Source: Armigeres subalbatus (lineage: Eukaryota > Arthropoda > Insecta > Diptera > Culicidae). Taken from it: a DNA stretch of 64,000 bases. How positions within the stretch are numbered: position 1 is the first letter of the stretch; each line of letters opens with the position of its first letter. A model generated the notes under the pieces. It saw nothing but the letters and a program-made list of their open reading frames with translations, made no database searches and was not told the origin of the DNA. The position numbers and the translations under genes were made by a program. The stretch spans positions 232,750,371-232,814,370 of the forward strand of contig NC_085140.1 of the NCBI RefSeq assembly GCF_024139115.2. The letters run 5' to 3'. Below, piece after piece: positions 32,895 through 42,726 of this stretch.

Positions 32895-33555
32895 TCATTT
32901 CCTTTCCATTTCCTTCTTAATTTCCTCATTTCTAAGTGAATGAGCTCTTTTGTCAGACGACGTAATTACCTTTATTTCGTGCACAGAAGTTGACAAATTT
33001 TGTTTGAGAAGAGAGGCAGTTGCTTCAAGAATTTCGAAATCTGTCACGGTTGATGCGAGATTGCATGCTTCAATAAGTGTAGAACGTTTTTTGACATAAC
33101 TTTCAACGAATACATTTACATACGTATACGTCGCTACCTCTCGTCAAAATCAGCAATTGTTTTTTGTTGCAGTTATTCGATCCACATTTTTGGTACTGCT
33201 CTCGTGTACCAACTGTGCAATTGCGATTTATAAGCTTCGAAGAACTGCTACGTCGCCCTGTTCCGTTGGTTCTGTTCAAGTACGAGTTGTGATTACGTAG
33301 CTTGTCTGCCAAGCTGTTTGATCCATCACCAATAAGACAATCGTCATCGTCACGATCACTCAGTCTATCGTATTTATCAGTAATCAGAGCTGTCTGTCTG
33401 AAGATTGCAAAAGGTATCTTTATGGATATTTCTCTCAGTTGTGCAACGACATGATCGACGAAGCGGTTATAATTTGTTTCAGAAATTCCTCTGAACCCTG
33501 CCTCGGGTTGCAAACCTCTGAGTTGTTGTAAGATGTCTTTCGGTATAATATTCCA
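32895..33555 (-). CDS. 3' part of a coding exon of an unnamed gene, split by an RTE insertion
   Basis: Directly after the RTE target duplication the minus strand reads WNIIPKDILQQLRGLQPEAG, then NYNRFVDHVVAQLREI and LADKLRNHNSYLNR. The pattern, a short helical unit and then a (K/R)LRN..YLNR motif, resembles a domain found in multi-copy animal proteins of unknown function; this is recalled from memory and not certain. The frame stops at 33103, but a second frame opens at about 33140 and runs to a stop at 32895 (SYVKKRSTLIEACNLAST, LLKQNLSTSVHEIKV), so a frameshift or a tiny intron lies near 33120-33165. Removing the insertion and one 9 bp duplication rejoins this frame to 40918-41313 without a frame change, strong evidence that both are one exon. 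Confidence 0.6.
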
Positions 33556-33564
33556 GTTCAAATC
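33556..33564. repeat. 9 bp target duplication GTTCAAATC (left copy)
   Basis: It is identical to 40918-40926 and the two copies bracket the RTE element. On the coding (minus) strand it is GATTTGAAC, encoding part of FDLN. Confidence 0.85.
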
Positions 33565-33664
33565 TTACTTTACTTACTTATGGATCCTGTACACCTCCGG
33601 TGGTGCAAAGGGCCGACTTGAAAGATCTCCATCCTGAGCGATGCCCGGCTATCGCTTTAACCTG

Positions 33665-34350
33665 TTGCTAGGTTAGATTTCGGTCGACTTCTTTTATTTC
33701 TTTATTGAGGCTTCGCCGCCATGAGCCTCTGGGTCTGCCTCTGCTGCGATGTCCCGCTGGGTTCCAGTCTAATGCTTGCTTACAGATTTCGTTTCCGCCC
33801 CTACGTAGAGTGTGGCCGACCCAGCCCCACTTCCGATCCCGAATTTCTGTTGCTATCGGCCTGTGGTGACAACGACGATGGAGCTCGTTGTTTGAGATCC
33901 AGTTGTGAGGCCACCAGGCCCGAATTATATACCGCAGGCATCTGTTGATGAACACCTGCAGCCGTTGAGTGTTCTCCACTGATACACACCATGTTTCGCT
34001 AGCGTATAACAGCACAGATTTCACGTTAGAGTTGAAAATTCGTATTTTGGTGCGTTCACTTAAACTCGCAAAGGCAGCCCTTGCTTTCTTGATCCGTGCG
34101 CCTATGTCGATCTTGGTACCGCCGTCTGACGCCATTTGGCTACCAAGATATTGGAAGCTTTCAACATTCTCCACTGGTTGCCCGGCTACTGTGAAACTGG
34201 AAGGAGTCACCGTGTTTACATCCAACGATTTGGTTTTGTTGACGTTGATGACTAAACCTGCCGAGGAGGAGCGATCGGCAAGGTCGTTGAGCTTACTCTG
34301 CATATCAGAGCGCTGTTGCGCGAGGAGTGCAACGTCATCCGCCAATTCGA
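33665..34350 (-). pseudogene. RTE-type RT palm/thumb and C-terminal domain
   Basis: The frame begins (E)LADDVALLAQ, the catalytic ADD block, then GLVINVNKTKSLDV (block 6), ESFQYLGSQMASDGG (block 7) and KSVLLYASETWCVS in the thumb. The C-terminal part has IRDRKWGWVGHTLRRG and HRSRGRPRGSWRRSLNKE, a Trp/Arg-rich tail conserved in this RT group. It is out of frame with the preceding RT half because a short tandem repeat (TATAACC twice, about 34365-34380) shifts the frame. Confidence 0.85.
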
Positions 34351-35318
34351 AGTCGTTTAGGTGCTAGGTTATAGGTTATAGGCTGCCATAACAGCCCGCG
34401 GTTTGGTTCACGGTCAATCGCATCTACCAGAATCTCATCGATTACGATGAGGAACAGTAACGGTGATAGAATACATCCTTGCCTCACACCAGCTACGACC
34501 CGGATAGGGTCGGACAGGACCCCATTGTGCAGCACTCTACACGAAAAGGCCTCGTACCACATATTCTCGTGATTGAGACGGTCGAAAGCTTTTTCGTAGT
34601 CAATGAATACCAAGTAAAGGGACTCTTGAAATTCGTTGATCTGCTCCAGAATGATGCGGAGCGTGACAATATGGTCCACACTGGATCTTCCGGCACGGAA
34701 TCCGGCTTGCTGCCGCCGGAGAGTCGCATCGATCTTCTCCTGAATCCGGGCTAGGATAATTTTGCACAGAACTTTGAGAACGGTACACAGCAACATAATG
34801 CCTCGCCAGTTATCGCATACAGTCAGGTCACCCTTTTTGGGCACCTTTACTAAGATACCTTGCATCCAGTCGACCGGGAAAGTTGCGGTGTCCCAGATAT
34901 TATGAAATAAACGATGCAGTAGTTGAGCGGATGTCATGGGGTCAGCTTTGAGCATCTCGGCTGATATGCGGTCGACCCCTGGGGCTTTATTCGATTTCAT
35001 GCTTTGGATGGCTGTTTGAATCTCTAGCAGTGATGGAGCTTCGGTATTGACGCGTGTTATACGTCGGATCCTAGGCAGATCATGCCGAGGTGGTGATGGC
35101 ATGGCTGGCACTTGAAAAAGTTGTTCGAAGTGCTCGAACCACCGTTTCAGCTGGTCAGTTGGGTCGGTCAATAACTGATCATTCGCGCCTTTCACAGGCA
35201 TCGTTGCATTCATCTTCGCCCCGCTTAAGCGTCGTGAGATATCGTAGAGGAGGCGAATGTCACCGGTTGCGGCGGCTCTCTCTCCTTCGTCGGCCAGAGA
35301 GTCCGCTCACACTCGCTT
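34350..35318 (-). pseudogene. RTE-type RT fingers and palm
   Basis: It shows SMKSNKAPGVDRISAEMLK, VPKKGDLTVCDNWRGIMLL (block 1-2), AGFRAGRSSVDHIVTLRII (block 2a), LVFIDYEKAFDRLNH (block 3, first catalytic Asp) and VVAGVRQGCILSPLLF (block 4). Between HENMWYEAF and SCRVLHNG about 18 residues usual in this family seem to be deleted in frame. The partner copy at 62483-64000 covers the same N-terminal part. Confidence 0.85.
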
Positions 35319-35613
35319 CCCAAGCAACACGCGCAACATCTTTCAAATAGGTATTTGTTCCTAATAAATTGCATTGAACACACTGGCAATACATCGAGTC
35401 ACATTAAAGCCACTTCCCAGTTTCCGAAAAACACAATGTCTCATTTCCGTTTAAGTGGCGTCGCAATATTCTACCCATCTGACTTCTTGGGTGGTTTGAA
35501 ATTCGATGTGTTTCATATCAGAAACAAAACAGATAAGTTGCAGAATTAATAACACTTCGCTTCATTGCTGTTACGACAATGTTTCTGATATGTTGCAAAA
35601 CACTTTGAGCTCA

Positions 35614-35621
35614 GCTGAGCA

Positions 35622-35628
<7 letters not shown>
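35614..35628. repeat. 15 bp target duplication GCTGAGCAGTATTTT (left copy)
   Basis: It is identical to 40178-40192. The two copies bracket the Jockey-type element, and the left copy runs into its poly(T), the complement of the 3' poly(A). Confidence 0.85.
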
Positions 35629-35659
<31 letters not shown>

Positions 35660-35899
35660 ATTTTTATTTGCTAATTATCTAATACATGCATTCATCTCTT
35701 AGACTAGGTGTTCCGTGTTTTCTTAACACTATCATCCTTATTTGCTATGTTACTTTTTAGTTATTATTAATACATTTCAATTGCCTCTGGCAGTTAGAAT
35801 TTTTCCTCTGGTTGAATTGAACCATGTAGGAATTACAATGTTTTCAACTTAAACTAAACTTAACCTATTTTATACTAAGGGTACAAGGAGTTAATTGTT

Positions 35900-37290
35900 G
35901 CAATAAAAGATCGCAACGATTATTATCTAAAATTGGAAATTATTTTGTTGGACATTTGTTGCAATGTCTCAATATTAGAAATTCTATGAAGTTCATTGGT
36001 ACTATACCACGGAGGCAACTTCAGAATCATTTTCAAAATTTTATTTTGAATCCTCTGGAGTGCCTTCTTTCTGGTATTGCAGCAACTAGTCCATATTGGC
36101 ACAGCATACAACATGGCAGGTCTAAAAATTTGTTTGTAAATCAAAAGTTTGTTCTTAAGACAAAGTTTTGATTTTCTGTTTATAAGTGGATATAGACACT
36201 TAATATATTTGTTACATTTGGCTTGAAGGCCTTCAATGTGATTTTTAAAAGTTAAATTTGATCTAGCAGAAGTCCTAAATATTTAGCTTCACTAGACCAA
36301 TTAATTGGAACCCCATTCATAGCGACAATATGTCTGCTAGAATGTTTCAAATAAGAAGCTCTCGGCTTATGTGGAAAAATTATAAGCTGAGTTTTGGAAG
36401 CATTCGGGGAAATTTTCCATTTTTGCAAGTAAGTGGAGAAAATATCCAAACTTTTTTGCAATCTACTACAAATGACACGAAGGCTTCGCCCTTTGGCTGA
36501 AAGGCCCGTGTCATCTGCAAACAAAGACTTTTGACACCCTGGTGGTAAATCAGGTAAGTCAGAAGTAAAAATGTTATACAATATGGGCCCCAGTATGCTG
36601 CCTTGGGGGACACCAGCCCTTACAGGTAATCTATCAGATTTAGTATTCTGATAGTTTACCTGCAGTGAGCGATCTGATAAATAATTTTGGATCAGTTTAA
36701 TGATGTACAGAGAAAAATTAAAATTCATCAATTTTACAATCAAACCTTCATGCCAAACACTGTCAAATGCTTTCTCTATATCAAGAAGAGCAACTCCAGT
36801 CGAATATCCTTCAGATTTGTTGAGCCGAATTAAATTCGTTACTCTTAATAACTGATGGGTGGTTGAATGCCCATGGCGAAAACCAAATTGTTCATCAGCA
36901 AAAATAGAATTGTCATTAATATGAACCATCATTCTATTTAAAATAATCTTTTCAAACAGTTTGCTTATTGAAGAAAGCAAACTGATTGGGCGATAACTTG
37001 AAGCATCAGCTGGATTTTTGTCCGGCTTCAAAATTGGAACAACTTTGGCGTTTTTTCATTTATCTGGAAAGTATGCCAATTGAAAACATTTGTTAAATAA
37101 ATTAACTAAAAAGGATAAAGAGCTCTCAGGAAGTTTTTTGATAAGTATGTAGAAAATACCATCATCACCCGGGGCTTTCATATTTTTAAATTTTCTAGTA
37201 ATAGATCTCACTTCATCCAAATTAGTTCCCAACATTCTCTTGATTGAGAATGTCTTCGAAGCTCCGTGTAACCTGATCCTCAATTGGACT
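35900..37290 (-). pseudogene. Jockey ORF2 reverse transcriptase, frame-broken
   Basis: The pieces are at 37283-37056 (KNMKAPGDDGIFYILIKKLP, RT entry), 37031-36252 and 36144-35923. The middle piece has the full palm: PISLLSSISKLFEKIILNRM, FGFRHGHSTTHQLLRVTNLI, GVALLDIEKAFDSVWH (first Asp), RAGVPQGSILGPILYNIF, SLFADDTGLSAKG (FADD catalytic block), NASKTQLIIF and AKYLGLLLD. The last piece (AMLYAVPIWTSCCNTRKKAL) is the thumb. At least two small frameshifts break it. Confidence 0.85.
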
Positions 37291-38535
37291 AGTGAGACCT
37301 AGACTAAAATTATGGGCACTCTCGAACTGCTGAGCAAGTTTTTGAGCCTTTTCGCCATTTGTTAATAAAATTTTATTTCCCTCTTTAAGCGCTGGAATTG
37401 GCTTTTGAGGTTTTTAAGAATTTTTGTTAATTTCCAAAAGGGTTTCGAGCTGGGATCCAACTTCGAGACATTATTCTCAAAGTTGGTATTTCTCAGAATA
37501 GCGAAACGTTTTTTAATTTCATTTTGCAAATCTCGCCAAATAACTTTCAACGCGGGATCGCGAGTTCTTTGGTATTGCCTTCTTCTCACATTTTTAAGAC
37601 GGATCAGTAGCTGAAGATCGTCGTCAATAATAATGGAGTTGAATTTAATTTCACATTTAGGAATTGCAATGCCTCTGGCTTCGACAATTAAATTTGTCAA
37701 AGATACGAGAGCATTATCAATATCACTTTTGGTATCGAGAGGAATATCAACATCAAAATTCCTATCGATATACGTTTGATAAATCCCAATCAGCTCTATG
37801 ATAATTAAAAGTAGAGCTGATTGGATTATAAATGGCTTCTTGTGAGATTTCAAATGTCACAGGAAGATGATCAGAGTCAAAGTCAGCATGAGTTACCAAT
37901 TGGCCACACAGCTGACTTGAATCCGTTAAAACTAAATCAATTGTAGAAGGATTTCGACTGGAAGAAAAACAAGTTGGTCCATTGGGATATTGAATAGTAT
38001 AATATCCCGCAGAACAATCTTCAAATAAAATTTTACCATTGGAATTGCTTTGAGCATTATTCCATGAACGGTGTTTGGCATTGAAGTCACCAATTACGAA
38101 GAATTTTGATTTGTTGCGAGTCAGAATTTGAAGATCAGCTTTCAACAAATTCTTTTGCTGCCCATTACATTGAAAAGGCAAATAGGCTGCAATGAAAGAA
38201 AATTGACCAAAATTTGTTTCAACAGAAACTCCCAAGGTTTCAAAAACTTTGGTTTCAAACGAAGAAAATAATTTATGTTTGATACGTCTATTAATGACAA
38301 TGGCGACCCCACCACAGGCGCTGTCAAGACGATCATTTCTGTAGATAAAATAGTTTGGATCTCTTTTAATGGAGAGTCCTGGTTTTAAATACGTTTCAGT
38401 TATAATGGCAATATGCACATTATGAACTGAAAGGAAGTTGAATAATTCATCTTCCTTACCCTTTAGAGAGCGGGCATTCCAATTTAGAACTTTCACAAAA
38501 TTATTTGGATCCATTGAAACGGAGTCCGATAACAA
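37290..38535 (-). pseudogene. Jockey ORF2 endonuclease and linker
   Basis: The ORF2 start at 38535 overlaps the end of ORF1 by 35 nt. Motifs: VLNWNARSLKGKEDEL (N-terminal Asn), IITETYLKPG (catalytic Glu), GGVAIVINRRIKH, FFVIGDFNAKHRSWN (Asp/Asn), STIDLVLTDS and DSDHLPVTFEI (Ser-Asp-His). The frame shifts near 37800 into a linker (RRRQYQRTRDPALKVIWRDL) that leads to the RT. The enzyme would nick target DNA to start reverse transcription. Confidence 0.85.
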
Positions 38536-39909
38536 TTTTATGTGTGTACTTTATACCAACCTGAACAGCTTCAGGAATGGTATTTGCTTTGAACATTGCA
38601 TCAATCATGTGATGCAATTGTTCACTTAAAAAATCAAAATCGGAAGCTGTCATGCTACCTGAATCGGCAACATGACCGTTATTTTCCGTTGGGGCATGGG
38701 TATAAACCTCATTTTGAGAAGAGAAATTTTGTCTACCAGCAGCGATGTTTGCATACGTGGGTACATTGGAAAAATTGGAATTTACTGAAGTGCTTGCTAC
38801 CCGTTGACGAGCGGAAAAATTTGTTTGTGAATTGTGGTGGGTATGAATTGCTCGACCGGTAACCGGTTTCGAAATTTGAGCGTTTGAAAAATTTCTACCC
38901 GTCGAATCTGGGATCCGATTGGAATTTCCCGTCATCAATTTTGCACGGGAATTCAAAACTTTTTTGCGTGAAGGGCACTCCCAGAAATTGGATTTATGAT
39001 TGCCCCCACAATTTGCGCACTTAAATTTATTGGAATCTTCTCTCACAGGACATGCGTCCTTGGCGTGAGAGGTTCCACCACAAATCATGCATTTAGCATC
39101 CATGTGACAATGTTTGGTTCCGTGACCCCACTTTTGGCACTTACGGCACTGAGTGGGGTTTTGGAAATTTCCCCCAGGCCTGCGGAAATGTTCCCATGTA
39201 ACACGGACATGGGACATAATACAGGCCTTTTCCAAACTTTTCATATTATTTAGTTCACTTTTGTTAAAATGAACTAAATAAAATTCTTGAGAAATGCCCC
39301 TTTGGGAAGTACCAGAGTGGGATTTCTTTTTCATCTTAATGACTTGGACTGGCGCAAATCCAAGTAATTGAGAAATTTCAATTTTAATCTCATCCAGTGA
39401 TTTATCATCACTGGGGAGACCTTTCAAGACGACTTTGAACAATCGCTCAGTTTTGTCGTCGTATGTGAAGAATTTATGGCGCTTCTCAGTTAAATACTGA
39501 AGAAGACGTTTGCGATCGTCAAAGGATCCCGGCAAAACGCGGCAGTCACCCTTCCTAGCAATCTGAAATGAAACCTTGATCCCCTGAAGGTTACTCAAAA
39601 TCTCATTCCTAAAGCCAGAAAACTCGGCAACAGATACCACAATCGGCGGAATCCTTTGCTTTTCGCATGAATCGAATCACCTGGGCTAGATTCGATTTGC
39701 TCAATATCATCATTAATCAAATCGAACTGATTGCTCAGTTCGATAGGAGAAAAATTATTTCCGACATTAGAGTTTGAAGGAATATCTGAATTCTCCAGCT
39801 TCCTTCTATTTTTTCCGCGCTTTGGCAGGACAGTCTTGAAACCTTGTTTCTTAGAAGGAAGTGGAGAATTCAAAGACTCCCCCTTCCTCTTGTTTTTATT
39901 AATACTCAT
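38501..39909 (-). pseudogene. Jockey ORF1 (gag-like nucleic-acid-binding protein) with one frameshift
   Basis: It starts at Met 39909 (MSINKNKRKGESLNSPLPSK, basic N-terminus) and changes frame at about 39640-39660, continuing to 38501. The C-terminal half has three zinc knuckles: CRKCQKWGHGTKHC and CMICGGTSHAKDAC (both CX2CX4HX4C) and CANCGGNHKSNFWEC (CX2CX3HX6C). Upstream, KVVLKGLPSDDKSLDEI and ARVTWEHFRR-like segments fit the RNA-binding fold common to insect Jockey gags. It would package element RNA and chaperone cDNA priming. The next ORF begins inside its last codons. Confidence 0.8.
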
Positions 39910-40138
39910 TGCTGAGCGTGGAGACGTGACCTTCTAAGAGGTTTTTTCCCAGAACGGTGTCCCTGCAGGATTACCACCGCTTGTCGGAATTTTACTTCCG
40001 CAAACGGGTCCAACGTAAAACGAAGGCACGGGTCCTTGCAAAGATCGTAACGGGATCAGTGGGTACAAATAGCGCTGAGAAGCACTGTTGAAATTAAAAT
40101 AGCTTCGGGTAGTATTAAAAACTTCCTTCCGCAAAGAG

Positions 40139-40177
40139 AGAACGAACCGCACAGCACGAAAGCACGATGCGGTCTGT
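40139..40177 (-). promoter_or_regulatory. internal core promoter of the Jockey element (Inr plus DPE match)
   Basis: The minus strand starts ACAGACCGCATCGTG. If the A of CAGAC is +1, positions +28 to +32 read GGTTC, which fits the arthropod downstream promoter element RGWYV. Jockey-type LINEs are known to start transcription at their first base from Inr/DPE promoters, so the spacing is meaningful. Function is inferred, not shown. Confidence 0.55.
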
Positions 40178-40192
40178 GCTGAGCAGTATTTT
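40178..40192. repeat. 15 bp target duplication GCTGAGCAGTATTTT (right copy)
   Basis: Identical to 35614-35628; it marks the 5' end of the Jockey element. Confidence 0.85.
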
Positions 40193-40311
40193 ATTTTTGA
40201 CAGTCCTCTGCTGCATGTTCCGTATAAGGTACAATGAAGTTACAAATGACTTTGTTGTTTATGTAGTGCACTTGTAGCAGAATCTCCAAATAGAATTGTT
40301 GGTGTGATGGT

Positions 40312-40362
40312 TATAGTAGAAGGTTGCAAATCTCAAGGTCCATGGTTCGATTCCCGGTTGGT
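40312..40362 (+). tRNA. tRNA-like half (Cys-like anticodon region and B box) inside a TIR element
   Basis: TTGCAAATC resembles the cysteine GCA anticodon loop. It is followed by CATGGTTCGATTCCCGG, a good RNA polymerase III B box. The 5' half is too diverged to fold, so this is a tRNA-derived relic in the CCCAAGCAA element, not a gene. Confidence 0.4.
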
Positions 40363-40477
40363 TTTTGTGTTTTTATTTTCATTGTAGCAGCAAGATGTTG
40401 CAAATAAACTCCACCTCTTGCGCTTTTTGTGTCACAAAGGAGTTCCAAATACGATGCGTTGTGCATAAGTCAGATCT

Positions 40478-40917
40478 TTAGTAAGTCACACCACAGTTGT
40501 TGTTACTCACTGAGAAACAAGACGTATTGCTTGGGTTGTCCCGTCGACATGAGCGTTTTACTTCCTTCTCAAGAGCTGTGTATCGTTGACGGGCTAAGAC
40601 TTTGGCTCCTCTGGTTTTCGATCGCTCTATCGCGGCTTTGGCTTCTCTTCGCTCCTCTATCTTCCTCCAGGTCTCATCGGTGATCCATTGTTTTCTCTGG
40701 GTGCGTAGTTCGCCCAGATTGTTCTCGCTGGTGGCGATGAAGGCATTCTTGATGGCGGTCCATTGGTTTTCCACGCTGCCACCTTTCGAAATATCTGCAG
40801 CACGCGTCTCCAGTTCTTCAACGAAGGACCGTTTCACCGTGGCATCTTCCAGTCGACGTGTGTTGAATCGTCGTCCAACTCTTTCCTCCTGCCGACGAAT
40901 CCACGCAATGCGCAGGC
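40478..40917 (-). pseudogene. RTE-type linker between endonuclease and RT
   Basis: The frame encodes KRSFVEELETRAADISKGGS, TAIKNAFIATSENNLGELR, QRKQWITDETWRKIEERR and RQRYTALEKEVKRSCRRDN. It matches the translation of 63190-63570 nearly residue for residue. It is cut at 40535 by the TIR element and continues at 35318. Confidence 0.85.
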
Positions 40918-41313
40918 GTTCAAATCGAACTTAGATAATTTCAACGATGTTGAAGGATCGTTCAACTTGCATTTTGGTCGCTTTTCCACATGTTGGTTTT
41001 TGTTTTCAGTTTCTGCTACACTATTTTCCGTAGAAGGCAACTCATTAAGATCCGATCCATCGGTTGGCGCTCGTCGTTTCGGTGCAGCTACTGTAGGCTG
41101 AACCAAACAATCTGGCATCATGCTGTCGTTTATTCCAGAGCTAATTGCTGCTAGAGGATCCACTTTAGACGATATTGTGGACACGCTGGAATTACTTGGT
41201 AGGAGAGCTGTACAATTCACTTCCTCCAGCTGTATGTAATGCGAAAGTGTAGAATCGAGACCAGACAGCATTTGAAGAGGCTTGTTTAGATGATGCTGGG
41301 TATTTTCGATGAG
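40918..41313 (-). CDS. 5' part of the split coding exon, unnamed gene
   Basis: The minus strand has a pyrimidine-rich acceptor CTTAACCTCTAG at 41314, then 132 codons with no stop: LIENTQHHLNKPLQMLSGLD, a low-complexity Ser/Pro-rich middle with APKRRAPTDGSD, and KLNDPSTSLKLSKFDLN at the RTE junction. The segment starts in phase 0, which matches the phase 0 donor of the exon at 42340-42533. The final FDLN is in the 9 bp target duplication and continues as WNIIPKD at 33555. The basic patch (APKRRAP, EKRPKC) could be a nuclear signal. No known function is claimed. Confidence 0.6.
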
Positions 41314-41526
41314 CTAGAGGTTAAGATAGTTCTCGGTATTATTTACAGATGCATTCAGTAAAGTATATTTTCTTCACAGCGCTCATCTTATGCTTTATCA
41401 TGTTCTGAGTGTCCTGTGAAAATTTGAGCTCATTTGGAATAAAACTGATTTAGCAAGTTTGCATGCAATTTAGTATGGGGGAATTTATTTTTTCATTATA
41501 CGGTTAATGACGCTTCCCCATTAAGC

Positions 41527-41700
41527 GCAGGATAAAACCCAGATTAATCCACCTAGCGGTGATGATGCCTTTCTCGATCATTATGAAATGTATCGAGAAA
41601 TGTTTATTAGGGAGGTCAATTAATGGCTTAGCGCTGAAAAATGTATATACGGTACATTGTACCGGGCACAAGTTTGTGATTATAATATAGACTTCCAAAA
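41527..41700 (-). mobile_element. GCCTTTCTCG-family tail fragment
   Basis: AAAACCCAGATTAATCCACC then TAGCGGTGATGATGCCTTTC and TCG is the conserved tail of the family seen at 6161-6207. The rest of the element is missing or too diverged. Confidence 0.6.
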
Positions 41701-41837
41701 AAATTGGAATGATTCTTCTTCCTCATATATACTTTCAAACTTCATTTCAGGGTCAGTCAAAATTTGTACATGTTAAAAATCGGGCCCTTACTGAAATTAC
41801 TGAAATTTTGATAGATTAATTTCTCACACAAAGGCAC

Positions 41838-41943
41838 CCCAAGTAACCCAAAGTTCCTTTAAGAGTACGTTTTTCGCTTAATCAGCTTCACTGAGCTGCT
41901 TAAGCGAAAAACGCACTCTTAAAGGAACTTTTGGTTACTTGGG
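41838..41943. mobile_element. 106 bp hairpin MITE with CCCAAGTAACC ends
   Basis: CCCAAGTAACCCAAAGTTCC with TTTAAGAGTACGTTTTTCGC on the left, and GCGAAAAACGCACTCTTAAA with GGAACTTTTGGTTACTTGGG on the right, are inverted over about 45 bases around an 18 nt loop. The ends resemble the CCCAAGCAA element at 35319, so the two may share a transposase. Both lie in the same gene region. From 41944 to 42339 nothing else is recognised. Confidence 0.85.
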
Positions 41944-42339
41944 ACAATCCGTGGAATTCGATAACATTTCTTTCTCCCCATACTAAGCTGGGCCAGGCTA
42001 GTGATCATGTGGCCTCAGGGAACATTGAATCAACTAGGACTCAAGACAAAGTGGCGGATATTTTTACAAACGCCCTGAGAACGGAACTTGGATTATCCGA
42101 TAGAGCGGATAATCAAGTTAACATTTAGACAATCAATATATCTATATCCTGTTCCTCAGTTACTAGAACCTATGATTTTTCACAAATATGTAGTTAGTTT
42201 ATAGTAAACAATAAGTAATGTCACAAATGTAGTTAGTTTATAGTAAACCTCATACGCATTTTCCTCGGCATTTCCACTCTTTCATCAATTCGGTATCTCA
42301 AGAAAACAGTAATCTAGTTATTAATGAAACAGAATATAC

Positions 42340-42533
42340 CTGTAGCTGATGGCTGCTCGCATCAAGATTGGATGGTAATGTTGGCTGAATCGGTGTCCTT
42401 TGTTCCGTGTCTTCCAAAAGCATAAATAAATATCCTTCGCTGGATAACATTTCGAAAACGTCGTCATCAACTATTGATGATGCATCTTCTTCCCAGACGA
42501 CTTTTTGAAATTCTTTCTGAAAGTGTGAACGGC
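42340..42533 (-). CDS. internal exon of unnamed gene (CIDE-N-like segment)
   Basis: Acceptor TTACCAAATCTGTAG and donor CAG/GTATAT bound 194 nt: 2 nt, then 64 open codons. So it enters in phase 1 and leaves in phase 0. The peptide KVVWEEDASSIVDDDVFEML followed by GYLFMLLEDTEQRTP resembles the second half of a CIDE-N (DFF/CAD) domain, whose usual pattern is VLEEDGT.VD...F..L...T.FM.L...E.W.P. That family adapts nuclease or lipid-droplet proteins through domain pairing. The assignment is by eye and tentative. The first half of such a domain was not found. The next exon (41313) is in matching phase. Confidence 0.5.
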
Positions 42534-42585
42534 CTACAGATTTGGTAAATTAGTAAGAATTTCATGAATAAGGTAAAATCCATTA

Positions 42586-42726
42586 ATTAAGTAACGCAAA
42601 AATTGGTCATTTCATTTTCAAACCCCCTCCCCCTGTGTCACACTTTTTTTTATGAATCATCTGAACAATTTGTAAGGATCGTCACACTTCCGGCAACCCG
42701 CCTCTGAGCGTTACGTAATTTGTGGA
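42586..42726. mobile_element. MITE with TTACGTAACG-type ends
   Basis: TTAAGTAACGCAAAAATTGG on the left and GAGCGTTACGTAATTTGTGG on the right are inverted. The interior has CCCCCTCCCCCTGTGTCACA and ATGAATCATCTGAACAATTT. A second copy is at 50319-50450. Confidence 0.7.

Larger units (their letters stand above)
35629..40177 (-). mobile_element. Juan-like Jockey-clade LINE, near full length (about 4.55 kb)
   Basis: On the minus strand: an internal promoter and short leader (40177-39910), ORF1 (39909-38501), ORF2 (38535-35900) and a poly(A) tail seen as T(about 30) at 35625-35655. A 15 bp target duplication flanks it. The two overlapping ORFs, three zinc knuckles in ORF1, endonuclease-RT ORF2 without RNase H, and poly(A) are all Jockey-clade traits; Juan-A is the Aedes example. 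It carries several frameshifts but both ends survive. Confidence 0.85.
35319..40535. mobile_element. CCCAAGCAA-ended TIR element inside the RTE, itself split by a Jockey element
   Basis: The ends CCCAAGCAACACGCG and GACGTATTGCTTGGG are inverted over nine bases. The flanks TT / TT fit a 2 bp duplication, and comparison with 63550-63590 shows that uninterrupted RTE sequence (CGGGACAAGCGAG on the plus strand there) is restored when it is removed. Without the Jockey insertion it is about 0.65 kb and non-coding. It contains a tRNA-like block at about 40312-40362. Confidence 0.75.
33565..40917 (-). mobile_element. RTE-type non-LTR retrotransposon, 5'-truncated, inserted in an exon
   Basis: It is the same family as the element at 61870-64000: the minus strand carries the endonuclease-RT linker (40478-40917), then RT and C-terminal domain (33665-35318), ending in AAGTAAGTAAAGTAAG. 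It is truncated just inside the end of the endonuclease and bracketed by GTTCAAATC. It is interrupted at 35319-40535 by a TIR element. It has no poly(A); the TAAG-like repeats at the 3' end are the sort of short tandem repeat known from RTE-like elements. Confidence 0.85.

Noticed and set aside
33721..35350. Plus-strand frames of 75-132 codons (for example 33969-34367)
   Set aside because: They are opposite-strand shadows of the RTE reverse transcriptase, whose motifs are clear on the minus strand.
40602..41101. Plus-strand frames of 110-112 codons overlapping the split exon
   Set aside because: They span the junction of an RTE fragment and the exon and read the opposite strand of both.
40834..41271. 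A 145-codon minus-strand frame taken as one protein
   Set aside because: Its last 28 or so codons are RTE sequence read in the wrong frame. The exon proper ends at 40918.
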